Under the pieces are notes generated by a model. The model saw only the letters and a program-made list of their open reading frames with translations. It was not told the DNA's origin and did not search any database. The position numbers and the translations under genes are program-made. From the NCBI RefSeq assembly GCF_029784135.1, contig NC_073745.1, forward strand, positions 114,132,716 through 114,196,715: DNA of 64,000 bases, read 5' to 3'. Positions within the stretch are counted from its first letter, which is position 1. The number at the start of each line of letters is the position of its first letter. Below are positions 1 to 11,728 of this stretch, in pieces. The stretch is from Toxorhynchites rutilus septentrionalis. Taxonomy: Eukaryota > Arthropoda > Insecta > Diptera > Culicidae.

Positions 1-867
1 CCATTTAGAAGGCAACTTCATTATTTCCCCTTTATAAACCCCCCCTCCTTATTTGCAAAAAACTCAGACAACCAGTTTTCGCAAGCCTCTTTTGAGGCTT
101 ACATAGTATCACCAAGAGCGTTTTGCATGGATCGGAAGAGATGATAATCACTTGGAGCCAGGTCCGGACTATAGGGTGGGTGCAATAGGACATCCCATCC
201 GAGCTCCCGTAGCTTCTGGCGGGTCATCAAAGATGTGTGATGCCGGGCGTTGTCCTGGTGGAGAACAACGCCATTCCTATTGATCATTTCTGGTCAATCG
301 CCTGCTTCAAACGGTCAAGCTGCTCACAGTAGAGAACCGAGTTGAGGGGAGAACCATAGTTGAGCAGCTCATAGTGGATGATTCTCAATCCCACCAAACC
401 CACAGCAAAACCTTCCTCGCCGTCAATTCGGGCTAGGCGATGGTTTGGGCCGGCTCACCGCACTTCGACCACGACTTTTTTTGCTTTAGGTTGTCGTACC
501 TGATTCACTTTTCATCACCAGTCACCATCTTCTTCAAAAATCGGTCGAATTCGTTCAGTTTCAGCAGTGCATCGCAGGCGTTGATTCGGTCTAAAAGATT
601 TTTTTGCGTCAACTCATGTGGCACCCATACATCCAGCTTTTTTAAAAATCCAATCTTCTGCAAATGGTTCCAAACTTTTTTATGGTCTATACACAGTTCC
701 TGGCCAATCGAGCGAGTGCTCACATGCCGGTATACTTGGATGATTTCAACGATTTTATCGGTTTCCACGACGATCTTATATTTCGTTTTTGAGTTGTAAT
801 TTTCAAAGTCGTTTTTAACAGTTGAGTTCAGCTGTTTGTAACATGTTTGTCTGTAGCGCTTTACCAC
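1..867 (-). pseudogene. Broken mariner transposase, 3' end cut by window edge
   Basis: Minus-strand remnant of a mariner (DD34D) cut-and-paste transposase. Open segments lie at 505-867 (second helix-turn-helix and WVPHELTQKN linker, up to VTGDEK with the first catalytic Asp) and 99-287 (HQDNARHH with the second Asp, SPDLAPSDYHLF with the third). The last two Asp residues are 34 residues apart, as in mariner. The two segments are in different frames and a stop follows the first. A further stop after ALGDTM precedes recognisable C-terminal sequence (ACENWLSEFF) running to the window edge. All three catalytic Asp survive but no continuous frame does, and the first DNA-binding helices are missing. 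Closely related in sequence to the copy at 8289-9622. Confidence 0.9.
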
Positions 868-1276
868 ATTAATAGAAATTTGAACCTCTTCCTGTTGATC
901 GATTGATCTGAAATTTGGAACACACCTTCAACTCTGTAGTCATTATAAAACTACAAAATGGCGGATTACATAATTTCTCAAAGCCCCATCAATGTGGGTT
1001 ATTTCTCAAACCCCATCAATATGGGTATCAAATGAAAGGGCTTGACTAGTAGAACACAGCTATTAATAAAACATATAAATCCAAAATGGCGGATTGGGTA
1101 TCAAGTGAAGGGGCTTGATCAGTGAATCACAGCTATTTAGGAAAATTCAAATCCAAGATAGTCGCTGTAACAAAACAATGGGTGGGTTATATCTATGATA
1201 CAACCGCAAGGTTGACGTGGGACTACCTTAGCTTAGCAATCACTTGTTTGTATTGATTAAATTCTTGTTTGAATGA

Positions 1277-1312
1277 AACAATTTCCGAATTCAATTGAAT
1301 TCGGAAATTGTT
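1277..1312. repeat. Perfect 36-bp palindrome
   Basis: The half-site AACAATTTCCGAATTCAA is followed at once by its exact reverse complement, with no spacer. Its function is unknown; it may be the centre of an old fold-back element. Confidence 0.9.
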
Positions 1313-1749
1313 CAATATATTTGCTTTGTGAGTAAAACGATTCAACATGTAAGGTCAATTCATGCATTGTTATAGATTATGTTCTTCGTTAGAAGTGAAT
1401 TAAACGACAGTCCTTTTACGTTTGGTTTACGTTACGAAATATGTGAACGGAAGAATAATCAAACGATTATTTTATTTTACATTTCCCTCTCAAGTTTGCA
1501 TCCCTCAAGTGAACGTACCGAACCGCGAATTTGCTTGAAACCTGAAAGTTCATTTGCCTCTAGTGTTTGCACGATTTTCCCAGGTTCCTAAGTCCAGAAG
1601 ACCATGTTGGAGAAACATGTTATAGTCTGCACATAGGCAAGCGAGTACAAAATTACTCGCAGTTTGCATTTATTTGCAAAGCCGATTTCCCCAGAACAAC
1701 AAAGAGATAAGAACAAAAAACTCCTCCTACTTTCATGTGTATGCAATGT

Positions 1750-2078
1750 CGATTTCCCCAAGGCTGCTTAGTTTTGATGGCTGTGTTGGGGAAACCGTAA
1801 ATCAGGCCAATTGAAACGAGGTAGTTAGAGCGTTTAGATAACGCTTAACGTTTTACAGTTATTCAATTGTTTATCTAATGAAAAATAACATTTTATTGAT
1901 TTTAATTGGAATAGACGCGTAGAAAGATTCCCTATCAATTGATGCAAACATCTTTTCGATCCAGTAAGAAACGTTCGAGTTATAATCATTCGGAATCTTT
2001 CTTTTTTTTCTGCATGTCCTGTGTTTAGGTTTTCATTTTACCCCCCCTGTATTCCGGTTAGACGTAGTCCCACGTCAA
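1750..2078 (+). repeat. Dispersed repeat, inverted copy at 57094-57420
   Basis: This segment reads as the reverse complement of 57094-57420 with moderate divergence. Shared blocks include TCAATTGATGCAAACATC, AATAACATTTTATT and the GACGTAGTC..CACGTC end. No coding potential is seen. Probably one arm or copy of a non-autonomous DNA transposon whose end carries the GACGTAG motif. Confidence 0.75.
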
Positions 2079-2440
2079 TAGCCAATTACTTTTTTAAACG
2101 GTTTCATTCAATTTGACCTGTTTACATGTATTTTTGTATGTCTGTACGGTTATCCCACATTAATAAAAATTTGACTCCGTTTCTTTTGAATTATGGATCT
2201 GAAATTTGGAATAAACTTTTATTTCTTCTGTCATTATAATACTATCACACTATCTTGAAAAATCCGCCGCCGGTAAAGAATGGCTGAATGGCTTGACTTG
2301 GAGAACACACTACATTATGAACAACATAAATTCAAAAAGGTGTATGTATTTTTTGTAATCCCCTCAATATCGGTATCGAATGAACTGATTTGACTAATAG
2401 AACACAGAACATCATCAAACTTTTCCGAAGAAAATTAGGC

Positions 2441-3222
2441 AATAAAAAAAAATAAAAAAAAGGTTGAATGGTTTTATTGTAGAGAAGTATATTAATCATA
2501 CCGATAATGTACTAAAAACTGGAAAATAAAAAAAAAGTAAAACAACTTTTTAAATTAAACTGTTTAATGTACTAAAAGCTAGAAAATAATTAGACAAGTA
2601 GCAGTTGATAGTTATCACATCCCTTTCTTCGTTAATCTAGGGCAATGATAAGACTAAAATAAAATCGTGGGGCACATCGGATTTCTATTATCCACAGTTA
2701 GTTGTTTCATCATATGCCCACGATTTTTGGCTTTTCCATGACTCGGATGGTTGTGTTAATTGCAATCAGTTGCACTTCAAGTGAAATATTCGCTAGCGTT
2801 CACAGCTCGTGGGGAAACATAATAAAAAAGTAAAAAAAAAATTAAGTTAAACGGTTTCATTGTGATAAAACATAATAATAATACAGATAATGTACTAAAA
2901 GCTATAAAATTAATAGGCAAATAGCAGTTAGTAGTTATCACACCTCTTCCTTTCATCTAGGACATCGATGAGACTAAAAGAAAATTTGGCCATTCATTTT
3001 AAGTGTACTTTTCATACGGTTCAAATTTTGGCAGTTTATCAAAATTTCAACTGCATTCAGTTGTTGAGGCGAGGAAGTTGGTTCTTTATCTACTACTTGG
3101 TATGACGATGCATCCAAATAGTTAAAACTTACTACTTCTCCTTGGTGTGAAGCTGACAATTCATTATCTTCTGGGATGTCTGACTTCGTTAATGAAAACA
3201 CCTCCTCCTGAGAAGATGTCAT
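2441..3222 (-). repeat. Unclassified repeat with diverged direct duplication and short ORF
   Basis: Two diverged direct copies, 2464-2665 and 2841-2975, share AATGTACTAAAAGCTA and a GCAGTT..TAGTTATCACA block. A minus-strand open frame of 82 codons (2974-3222) follows, rich in Ser, Glu and Asp, with no motif I recognise. The arrangement could be the end of a degraded retroelement or DNA transposon. No function is assigned. Confidence 0.4.
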
Positions 3223-4862
3223 GTCATGACGCCAGGAAGTGGCAAGTTGTCATCCTCTAATGGGTTCGTCAATTCCGGGGAAAACACGAATGCCTGCATG
3301 AATATATGTTGCACGGTGCAGCTGTAGAGCCTCCCGAAGTCATGCAACAGGACGAGTGCACCTGAACGCAATATGGTACGTTGGGTGCCATGCAAGGGTT
3401 AAGAATTTGTATCACGTCTCTTGAAGGGGCTGGTAGAATACTGTTTCCAGTACTGTTTTGGACAATGTATCAAAAATTCCAACGAATTAATTTGTTTTAC
3501 TATCTTCTTTGTTACACATAAACACATGTTCGTTGAAATGCATCACTTCAGAACAACAACAGCAAATATGTGATTTACGATGTTTTTACGAGATGCTCAT
3601 CAATATTTATATACAAATTTTTACTGACTGTATCTGAACATATATCAGCCAAAACCAACATTTTATGGCAAGCGAACCTCAATGCCATTTACCACCTTCG
3701 TAAGTCCAATCATAAACTGAAATACTTTTAATTCGTTTTTATTTATCTACTAGATCGAAAATTGCAAAAGAAATCTTTTTATTCTAAATCCAATCGAGAC
3801 CAATCCTTATACGGTTCTGCAGACATGGATTCCATTATTGAGTATAGAATTCCAGACCACGTACTTCGTGATCCACGTTTTTCGTTCCACGTTCCGATAT
3901 TGTCGTTCGAAGATACCACTTTATTGTCGTTGAAGTAGCTTGTTCAAGCAGTGAAAAGGAAACCTGCTTTCGGTTGTTTGTTTTATGCTGCCCGCTTCCC
4001 TATTATCTTCGCTGTACCTCTTATATAATTCAACATTTTCTGTGTTGCTGTCGTTGCGAAGTGTTGATTTTATACTCTTGCCGCTAGGTAAATGTGGGAA
4101 CACTGATTATCTCAGTAACTTGTCGCTTTTGTTGAGTCACAGAAGACTTTCCAATGTGGTTGGCCAATTTCGAAAAAGCCTTTAGGTGGGGGGCATTCCC
4201 GCCATCCCTACCCCAAAGGTGAACTGTAAGCCAGCACTGAATCCTAAAACAAAGAACGAACTTACCATGATGCAGCAATGTAATATGCTCGATGCCCGAC
4301 TTGAACTTGAGCAACAATCCACAAGTTCAAGTCGAGTATACCCCGTTGCAAATGCACCGAAACCGAATGCATTTTCTGTTTGGAATTCAGTGTTGACTTG
4401 TGGTTCACCATAGGCAGCTGAGCGACTAGAAAGCGGATTTTGTATAGTTTATCTCAGTGCTCATGTGGAAGTATTAGAAATTTCGTAATTGGTATACGCT
4501 GGCGCTTGAAAAAAAAATCAACGGATGGTTGATGTTCAAATTCGGTAAGTAGTATCAATTTTGTAATCGAAATCATTTCATTATGAGTGGAATTTGCGAA
4601 TTTAAAAGTGACCGATTTAGATCTTTATTAGCTATAAAAGTGATGAACGTTAAAAGGATGCCATTGATTGCGGTTTGGATTATTGTCTAAAAGTAATGGT
4701 ATTTGATAGAAAATAATACCGATCTTCCTTACAGTTATTTAGAATACCACTATTTCAAAACCTAGAAGCATGAAACAGTAAATTTTATGATTATTGATGT
4801 TTCAAAAAATTTTGATCTTCAATTTCTAGCGACAGTTTCAGTTCATTAAACACACTTTTATT
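3223..4862. other. No gene recognised; small hairpin at 4297-4334
   Basis: Short open frames on both strands lack recognisable domains. The only structured item is a perfect 13-bp stem (CGACTTGAACTTG / CAAGTTCAAGTCG) with a 12-base loop at 4297-4334. Confidence 0.5.
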
Positions 4863-5393
4863 CAGCCATTCCATGCCAAACCGATATAGTGGTTCTCGAA
4901 TTTTCGTGAAAAGTGGTAGTTTTGTTCCTTTTCGCAAAATATTAGACCCGGATTTTTTTTTTATTTTTTCAATAGGGTGCCCATTTTCATTTAAGGGGGG
5001 TTCGAAATATATTTTTCCCCTTGAATTTAAAAAAAAATCATAACTTGTGACCGAGACCATTAAAACTATAAAAAACAAATACAATCAATAATGACAAAAT
5101 CAAAACCTAAAATTTTTGCATGTGTAACATTTTTCCGAGACTAGCTAATTAACTTTAATTTGATATGTCAACCATCTAAATCGGTTCAGTAGTTCACAAG
5201 TTATGAATTTTTGAAAAAAGTCAGTTTCGGAAAAAAAGGGAAAAATTAATTTTTCGGATCACCCTAAAATGGAAATGCTCACCCTAATATAAAAATAGAA
5301 AAATACGGGTCTAATGTTATGCGATAAAGAACGAAATTACCACTTTTCACGAAAATCTGAGAACCAGTATATCGGTTTGGCATGAAATGGCTG
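4863..5393. repeat. Fold-back element, family F, copy a (531 bp)
   Basis: Begins CAGCCATTCCATGCCAAACC and ends with the inverted equivalent (GGTTTGGCATG...ATGGCTG). The inverted homology continues inward (TATAGTGGTTCTC, TTTTCGTGAAAAGTGGTA). No transposase is encoded; it is a non-autonomous element. Flanking ATT on both sides could be a 3-bp target duplication, but other copies do not settle its length. Open frames inside it are by-products of the repeat. Confidence 0.85.
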
Positions 5394-5609
5394 ATTATCC
5401 CAACGAATACTATACCAGACAATTGTAATATGCCGCAGTATTCTGTCCGGTGACGATGAATGACTTAAGGTAGTAGTCCAAAATTTTCTCTTCATATTTC
5501 TGAAGTTGAGGCATTTGAGAATATAGACCCTAGAAAGGACTTTTCGAAAATCTCTCGATGCTCGTGTATAATATATCTCAATATTCAGTATATCCTTCAT
5601 GATTCTCCA

Positions 5610-6400
5610 TTACTGAAGTGAGTCGTTTGGGCATACTTTTGACCAAATTATGCAACATTTGATGAGGAATCGCATTCCACGCTGTTTGCATACCCGTTCG
5701 AAAATCGGTATGATTTCTTCGCGAATCCAATGTATTTTTTTCTTCCAGTATTGCCCATATATGCTAAATGGGATTGAGGTCTGATGCTTGGAGTGGCCAT
5801 TCAAGCATTTTATCTTTTTGGACTGGAAATAGCGCTTCGCATCCTTCGAGTTGTGGTTGGAGTGATTGTTCTGTTGAAAAATATAGCCTTTCCTATTCAT
5901 TTTCCTGAGTGACGGCTTTAAGTTTTCTTCCAGGATTTCGACGTAAGATTCACCAGTCTTCTTTCCACCGATCTTGACAAGCTTGCCCATCCCATTCCAA
6001 AACTTGTGACTGTTGCTTGCGTAAATCTGGATAGCAGAGGCTCAGACTTCAGGCAACGAGTTCGCTGACGTTTCTTCGTGTTTTTAGCTCAAACTTATCC
6101 TCATCGGTCCAAACAATCTTCTTCCAAAAGTCAGTAGAGCGAGAAGTATATTTCTTTGCGAAATCCAGGCGCTTTTTGATATTGGCTTTTCGTATGGCTT
6201 TTTTTTTGGAGAAGCTCTGTAGACCTGATTCACGTAGATTCTGTGGACTCTGTAGACCTGATTTACGAAGCCTTTCTTCCGGATTTCCGCTCTACTGTGT
6301 GCTTTTTCATGATTTCCGAAATTGCTCCGATCTAAATACCATTTTTTTCTACGATTTCACGGTAGTTCAGATTCACTTATAGTTTGACAAACAAACAACA
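5610..6400 (-). pseudogene. Tc1-like transposase remnant
   Basis: The minus strand encodes recognisable pieces of a Tc1-type DD34E transposase. Near 6060-6170 is ARLDFAKKYTSR..WTDEDKFEL, containing the first catalytic Asp. Near 5860 is FQQNNHSNHNS, where the second Asp motif (normally QQDNxxxH) has decayed. Near 5755-5800 is LEWPLQASDLNPI. The codon where the catalytic Glu of the DLNPIE motif should lie is TAG (5764-5766), so the protein is truncated at its active site. Frame changes occur between the pieces. No terminal repeats are seen. Confidence 0.85.
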
Positions 6401-6848
6401 CAAATGTTAAGACGAGATCGAATGAACCAGCCTGGGTTACTTTTTATTTTCCCACCGCATATCGACAGAGCTTCAGACGAAATTTGCTATCGCTATCCAC
6501 CATTTTTCGGGTTGGAACTAGTGAGAATAGTGTTTGCCTATTGAACACTAAACAATAGACAAACACTATTATAATAGTGTTTGCTTGAACTCGTGTGAAC
6601 TTTGGGCGTCAAAATTCTTGAAAACAAAGTTTGAATGAGGTGGTGACACTCAATACACCCGCAGTGGGTGTCATCTGGTCACGCTTCGCCAGTGTTTCTG
6701 TAAATTCGAACGCGTTTTTTTTTCAAACTACTTTTCATCGTTTTAAGTAGAACGCTATATATCTCAAGTTCTACTGAACCGATTTATGTCGAAACAAAAT
6801 GAATACAATCTGTATGCATCTCTCTATCGCATGAACCATTAAAATATA
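6401..6848. other. No gene; hairpin at 6526-6570
   Basis: An 18-base stem (AATAGTGTTTGCCTATTG against its near-perfect reverse complement, one mismatch) with a 9-base loop lies at 6526-6570. It is followed at 6573 by a third direct copy of AATAGTGTTTGC. No coding sequence is recognised. Confidence 0.6.
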
Positions 6849-8231
6849 CAGCCATTTCATACTAAACCGATATAGTGGTTCTCAGATTTTCGTGAAAATT
6901 GGTAGTTTTGTTCCTTATCGCAAAACATTAGACCCGTATTTTTTTATTTTTTTCATTAGGGTGACCATTTCCATTTTAAGGTTGTCTGAAAAATCAACTT
7001 TTTCCTCTTTTTTCCAAAAATGACTTTTTTCAAAAATTCATAACTTTTGAACTACTACACCGATTCAGATGATCGATATATCACATTAAAGCCAATCACC
7101 TGGTCATTTTTACTATAACTATAACTGCCGAAAATTTGAATTCTGCTCTCGTTATTATTGATTGTATTCGTTTTTTTTTGTTTTCATAGTCTCTGGACCA
7201 AAGGCGCTTTTTTAAATATTTTTTTTGGAAAGCTAAGGATTTTTCACATAACATATGTCGAAACTAGAGAGACGTTTTTTTTCGTTATAATTTTTCAAAT
7301 TTAACCGATGGTCCGAAAAATCATTTTTCCCCATTTTTTCTACTACAAAAAATCATAACTTTTGATCTACTGGACCGATTTAGATGATCGACATATAAAA
7401 TTACAGCCAATGAGCTAGTATTGTTTAAAAAAATATTACACTCTAAATAAAAAACGATTTTGTTTTCGTAATTATTGATTATATATGTTTTTTATAGCTT
7501 ACATCGTTTCGAGACTAAGGGCGCCATATTTTTTCCTGAAAGCTGAGGTTTTTTCACCAAATATATCCAAATATCAGAGAGGTGTTATTTTTCCTTTTTA
7601 AGTTATGATTTTTCAAAGTTTACATGTTTTCGGTTTTCGTTCAATATTTCTATGCGACTAGACTGGATGTATGTGACTATAATCCAATTACTTGGCAAGC
7701 GTGTCATTTTTTAAAGAAAGGCTAGCTAGTAGGCTTTAATTTGATACATCGATTATCTGAATCGGTCCAGCAGTTCAAAAGTAATAAATTTTTGAAAAAA
7801 GTCTTTTTTGGGAAAATAGGGAAAAATGATTTTTTGGACCATCGGTTAACTTTGAAAAATCAAAATTCAAAAACGAAAAAAGCTTTCCTGGTTTCGAGAT
7901 ATGTTATTTGAAAAATCCTCAGCTTTCCATAAAAAATATTAAAAAAATATAGCGCCTTCGTTCCCGAGACCATGAGAACCATAAAAACTAGACAAATACA
8001 ATCAATAATCACGAAAACATAATTCAAATTTTCTGCAACTGTAGTAAAGGCCAGCTTATTGGCTTTAATTTAATATGTCAAATTTTGAAAAAAGTCTTTT
8101 TTGGCAAAAAAATGCGAAAAAAATGATTTTTCGGACCCCCTAGGTCACCAAGTTCTAATTTGCGATAAATATCAAAACTACCACTTTTGACGAAAATCTG
8201 GGAACAACTATATCGGTTTGGCATGCAATGG

Positions 8232-8234
<3 letters not shown>
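6849..8234. repeat. Fold-back element, family F, copy b (1386 bp)
   Basis: Starts CAGCCATTTCATACTAAACC and ends with inverted GGTTTGGCATGCAATGGCTG. Several inverted internal blocks are seen, for example CATAACTTTTGAACTAC...CCGATTCAGATGATCG against CGATTATCTGAATCGG..GTTCAAAAG. No transposase is encoded. Its right end abuts a (TA)n tract, and both flanks read TATA. Confidence 0.85.

Positions 8235-8288
<54 letters not shown>
8235..8288. repeat. (TA)n microsatellite between two transposons
   Basis: About 53 bp of nearly pure TA dinucleotides separates the right end of a fold-back element from the left end of a mariner. Open frames encoding Tyr-Ile runs here are artefacts. Confidence 0.95.
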
Positions 8289-8290
<2 letters not shown>

Positions 8291-8471
8291 AGGCTGTCAA
8301 AAAAGTCCTGCGGTATTTCCGCGAGGTGTCGTTGTAAGCGCGTAGTTCTAGTTGTATTCATTGTATCGAGTCATACTATAGCTTGTTGGAAAGGTATTTT
8401 TGCGCGCTATAATATAGTCCTTGACAGTGTTTCGTTTGGTTAAGTCGTTCGTGAGTTATAGTGTCGTAAAT

Positions 8472-9468
8472 ATGGAGCAAAATAAAGAGAAAATCCGACA
8501 TATTTTACGGTACTACTATGACAAAGGCAAAAATGCATCTCAAGCTGCCAATAAAATTTGTGCAGTTTATGGACCCGATACAGTTTCCATTTCCACCGCA
8601 CAACGATGGTTTCAACGTTTTCGTTCTGGTGTAGAGGTCGTCGAAGATGCGCCACGCTCCGGAAGGCCTGTCGTCGAAAATTGCTACAAAATCGCTGAAT
8701 TAGCCGAGAAAGACCGGCATAGTAGCAGCCATAGCATCGGCCAAGAGCTGGGGATAAGTCATCAAACCGTTATTAACCATTTGAAGAAGCTTGGATTCAC
8801 AAAGAAGCTCGATGTATGGGTGCCACACACGTTGACGCAAAAAAACATCTTTGAAACGGGCAACAAAATCGACTCGTTTCTGAAGCGGATGGTGACTGGC
8901 GATGAAAAGTGGGTCACTTACGACAACGTGAAGCGCAAACGGTCGTGTTCGAAGCGCGGTGAGCCGGCCCAAACCATCTCCAAGCCCTCATTAACGGCCA
9001 GGAAGGTTCTGCTGTGTGTTTGGTGGGATTGTCAAAGAATAATCTATTATGAGCTGCTTCCCTATGGCCAAACGCTCAATTCGGACCTGTACTGCCAACA
9101 ACTGGACCGCTTGAAGGTAGCACTCATGAAGAAGAGGCCATCTTTGATAAACAGAGGCCGCATTGTCTTCCATCAGGGCAACGCCAGGCCACACACTTCT
9201 TTGGTGACGCGCCAGAAGCTCCGGGAGCTCGGATGGGAGGTTCTTTTGCATCCGCCGTATAGTCCGGACCTTGCATCAAGTGACTACCACCTGTTTTTGT
9301 CGCGAACGAGCTAGGTAGTCAGAAGTTAGCCACAAAAGAGGCCTGTGAAAATTGGCTATCCGAGTTTTTTTTGCCAATAAGGAAGCGAGCTTCTATAAAA
9401 GGGGTATTATGAAATTGGCATCTCGTTGGGAACAAGTCATCGAACAAAACGGCGCATATTTGACTTAA
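8472..9468 (+). pseudogene. mariner transposase, catalytically dead
   Basis: Starts at the ATG of MEQNKEKIRH (8472). The frame is also open upstream to 8421, but mariner proteins begin at this Met. Visible in order: helix-turn-helix domains (SQAANKICAVYG; SIGQELGISHQT), the WVPHTLTQKN linker, VTGDEKW (first Asp), then HQGNARPH, where the second catalytic Asp codon is GGC (9177-9179) and encodes Gly. SDYHLF carries the third Asp 34 residues later. Compared with the copy at 1-867, the linker after LTQKN is about nine residues shorter. A frameshift near 9303 ends the main frame at 9314; the C-terminus (KLATKEACENWL...QNGAYLT) continues in another frame to TAA at 9466-9468. It cannot make active transposase. 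Confidence 0.95.
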
Positions 9469-9508
9469 AATAGATGATTGTAACTAATTTGATGACCAAA
9501 TGAAAATT

Positions 9509-9509
<1 letters not shown>

Positions 9510-9593
<84 letters not shown>
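9510..9593. repeat. (TA)n microsatellite inside mariner 3' region
   Basis: About 83 bp of TA repeats lies between the mariner stop codon and the presumed right terminal repeat. It is probably an expansion inside the element after insertion. Confidence 0.95.
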
Positions 9594-9594
<1 letters not shown>

Positions 9595-9622
9595 CGAACG
9601 CCACACATTTTTTTTGACTTAT

Positions 9623-9997
9623 CCGAGGTTCATGCGATAGCGGCATCTTTACTAGTTCAGAATATGTTCGATTTTTTTAAATTTTAGATAACCAGAAGGG
9701 CTGGAATCGTGTACGTTATGGCACAACTTTATTCTTTGTTTGATTTTTTTTCGGAGCTCGAGAAAACGTTTGAAATTCGCGCTTCTACACTATAGAATAC
9801 TCTCTTAAAAAGTATCAGTGTCAGTCTTTAAATCAAAATGGTGTGGTAACAAGCTCTTTAGTGGTAAGGCATAGCTTTTGAAGGCATTCAATGGGCCCAA
9901 TAGCTTCATTTTGTGGCAAATCCTATGCCATTAATGATAACGGGTCTTTCGTTAGTGATTTGTCAACTTTTTTTTTAAATAAAGTACAGATTTTTTT
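9623..9997. other. No feature recognised
   Basis: AT-rich intergenic sequence without recognisable coding or repeat structure. Confidence 0.4.
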
Positions 9998-10430
9998 ACG
10001 TAGAACTACGTCTTTCATAAGGGTGCCAAATCAGAAAACAGGTCACGTTTCTATGAAATAAAGTTCAAATAAATAGTTATTAACCTCTTTTTGCCGCGAA
10101 CGGATTTTTTAACGATTTACATACCAAACACCAAACGAATCGGAAATTCCCTAAGATTTGTTTTCTTACGCTATATTACAATCCCCTGGTGTGAAAGCGG
10201 TTTGAATTGATGAAAACTAGAGGTATTTCCATTTACCCATTGTTCTGCTCATTTGTGAGCTTCCTAATTACGCCGTTAATTACGACCAACTTATCGGCGA
10301 ACAACGAAGGGGAATGATTTAAAGTCTCCGTGAACAAAGAAAATAAAAAGAAGAACGAAGGGGTACATTTGCCTAGAGCATAAATATTGGAATTCGCTGA
10401 GGCAAACTTCCATTATCGTTCTAGATACGA
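9998..10430 (+). repeat. Family L repeat, left member of an inverted pair
   Basis: Starts with ACGTAGAACTACGTC and runs through GGTCACGTTTCTATGAAAT and CGGAAATTCCCTAAGATTTG to an AACAACGAAGGGGAA block. The same series is found inverted at 12640-13087 and, more diverged, directly at 30393-30640. No transposase is seen. The pair at 9998 and 12640-13087 either bounds one 3.1-kb element or is two independent insertions. Confidence 0.8.
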
Positions 10431-11337
10431 AGCAATGATCATGATCATGATCATCTTCCTTGTTTTGCGTCATCACATATCTTCGTTTCGGATTGAGCTG
10501 TGGACGCGACCAAATTACTTACTCGCTGATGTCTCTGGCATTGCAATAATTAATTCAAAATGACGCCATTCCATTACGGTTCTGAACTACACAATTGTGT
10601 GGGGAGTCATCAAACTAGGCTATCATCGGCTCACCAAAAAAATAATTGTTCAGAAATTTTTGTGTGTGATTTGGTTTCGCAGAACAGTAGCAAAACTATC
10701 ACTACCAAGAATGAAAACTAAGTTAATCGAGACTGGAAATGTTCATAGAAAGGGCTTCTGGTCACTGAGGATAACAGCTGCGCTTATCTCGAGCATGAGA
10801 AAGCAATGTAACTTTTTTTCGAGGCAAGTCATATTAACAGAAGCGTTTTTTTTAGAATAGCGCGAAACGATGAAAAGTGTTTATATTATTAATCGCTTCA
10901 TGTCATAAAATATAGCTGTATTTGGTGCTGGTTGGTGTTCGTTGTACGAACGATGTCTAGAGGTGCGATGCCACTGAAACAATACTAAATAACATGTAGC
11001 ATGATATTTGATACTTGCAAATATTGCTATTGTTGTTGTTTCCATTCGGTGCTAAAGAAAGATTGATGTAGTTATGAGTCCCAGTCCCTTACGGTCTGCT
11101 GCATCTGTAATTGGTACTATTAATAACACAAAATATCGCAGATTTCAAAAAAAAAATATATATTCGAAGTTATTGACAAGCGGCTTGAACAAAATAACAG
11201 CGTAGTTCTACGTCAACAATGTGGTCGTGTCTTGGACACAACCTCCTATATATTTTTTGAGATATTGAGTTCATTTTTTCTCTGGTTGTAGTTTAACTTC
11301 TTATTTTGGACGGGACGAGGTTTGCCGGGTCAGCTAG
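10431..11337 (+). other. No gene; possible Helitron-like 3' end at 11337
   Basis: No coding sequence is recognised. Near 11195 lies GCGTAGTTCTACGTCAACA followed by GTGGTCGTGTCTTGGACA, similar to 32190-32225. The segment finishes GGACGGGACGAGGTTTGC then CGGGTCAG and CTAG (11334-11337) followed by T. A short GC-rich stretch before CTAG next to T is the usual pattern of a Helitron 3' end, but no matching 5' end or Rep/helicase is seen, so this is tentative. Confidence 0.4.
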
Positions 11338-11453
11338 TTTTCAATAATAATTAAGCGTTGCTCGTTCGTGTACTTCATCACGGTAAAAAAATGTTGATTT
11401 TGACTAACGTTTGACTAATGTTGAGCATTAGAATGATTTAAGGGTTCGTTCAC

Positions 11454-11728
11454 TTTGTGTACCCGTGGCCGAGTGGTTAGCGTCTCACATTATCATGCCG
11501 GGTGTTCGGGTTCGATTCCCGTTTTTGCCGGGGGACTTTTTCGTCAAAGAAATTTCCTTCGGCTTGCACTGTGGTCACGCGTATTCTAGAGCTTGCCCCT
11601 CGGAATACATTCAAGGCGTGTCATTTGGCTTAAGAAATCTCAACTAAAGTATTAATAAATGATGCTAGTTAATGCATACGTTGAGTCGACAAAAGTTCCA
11701 CAGGGAACGTTAACGCCATTCAAGAAGA
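11454..11728 (+). mobile_element. tRNA-derived SINE with 13-bp target duplication
   Basis: A 275-bp insertion flanked by perfect copies of AGGGTTCGTTCAC (11441-11453 and 11729-11741). Its head is tRNA-like: box A TGGCCGAGTGG at 11466 and box B GGTTCGATTCC at 11509. The body is not tRNA-like and the tail ends in AAGAAG repeats. Resembles the tRNA-related SINEs described from Aedes (Feilai/Gecko type); the exact family is not assigned. The overlapping 60-residue open frame is not a gene. Confidence 0.92.
11466..11519 (+). promoter_or_regulatory. Internal RNA polymerase III promoter of the SINE
   Basis: Box A (11466-11476) and box B (11509-11519) match the consensus well and are separated by 32 bases, within the usual range for tRNA genes. 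Confidence 0.85.

Larger units (their letters stand above)
868..2420. repeat. Dispersed repeat block with diverged direct duplication
   Basis: No gene is seen. Two diverged direct copies of one repeat are visible, starting near 868 and 2157. Both contain GATCTGAAATTTGGAA followed by TCATTATAA and, further on, a short tract ending in AGAACACA. TTGACGTGGGACTAC (near 1212) and GACGTAGTCCCACGTC (2061) resemble the GACGTAG/CTACGTC palindrome found at several repeat ends in this window. The block looks like overlapping remnants of non-autonomous elements; the family is not identified. Confidence 0.55.
8289..9622 (+). mobile_element. mariner element, nearly full length
   Basis: The left terminal repeat starts near 8289 (TTAGGCTGTCAAAAAAGTCC). 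The transposase frame follows after about 180 bp. The right end is poorly preserved: ACATTTTTTTTGACTTA near 9605-9620 resembles the inverse of the left end. An 83-bp (TA)n tract lies between the stop codon and the right end. The insertion lies in a TA-rich tract, as expected for mariner's TA target. Confidence 0.85.

Noticed and set aside
8155..9646. Open frames rich in Tyr-Ile repeats
   Set aside because: They are translations of (TA)n tracts and have no coding character.
11461..11530. Possible tRNA gene
   Set aside because: Only the promoter boxes are tRNA-like, the acceptor stem does not close, and a 13-bp duplication shows it is the head of a SINE.
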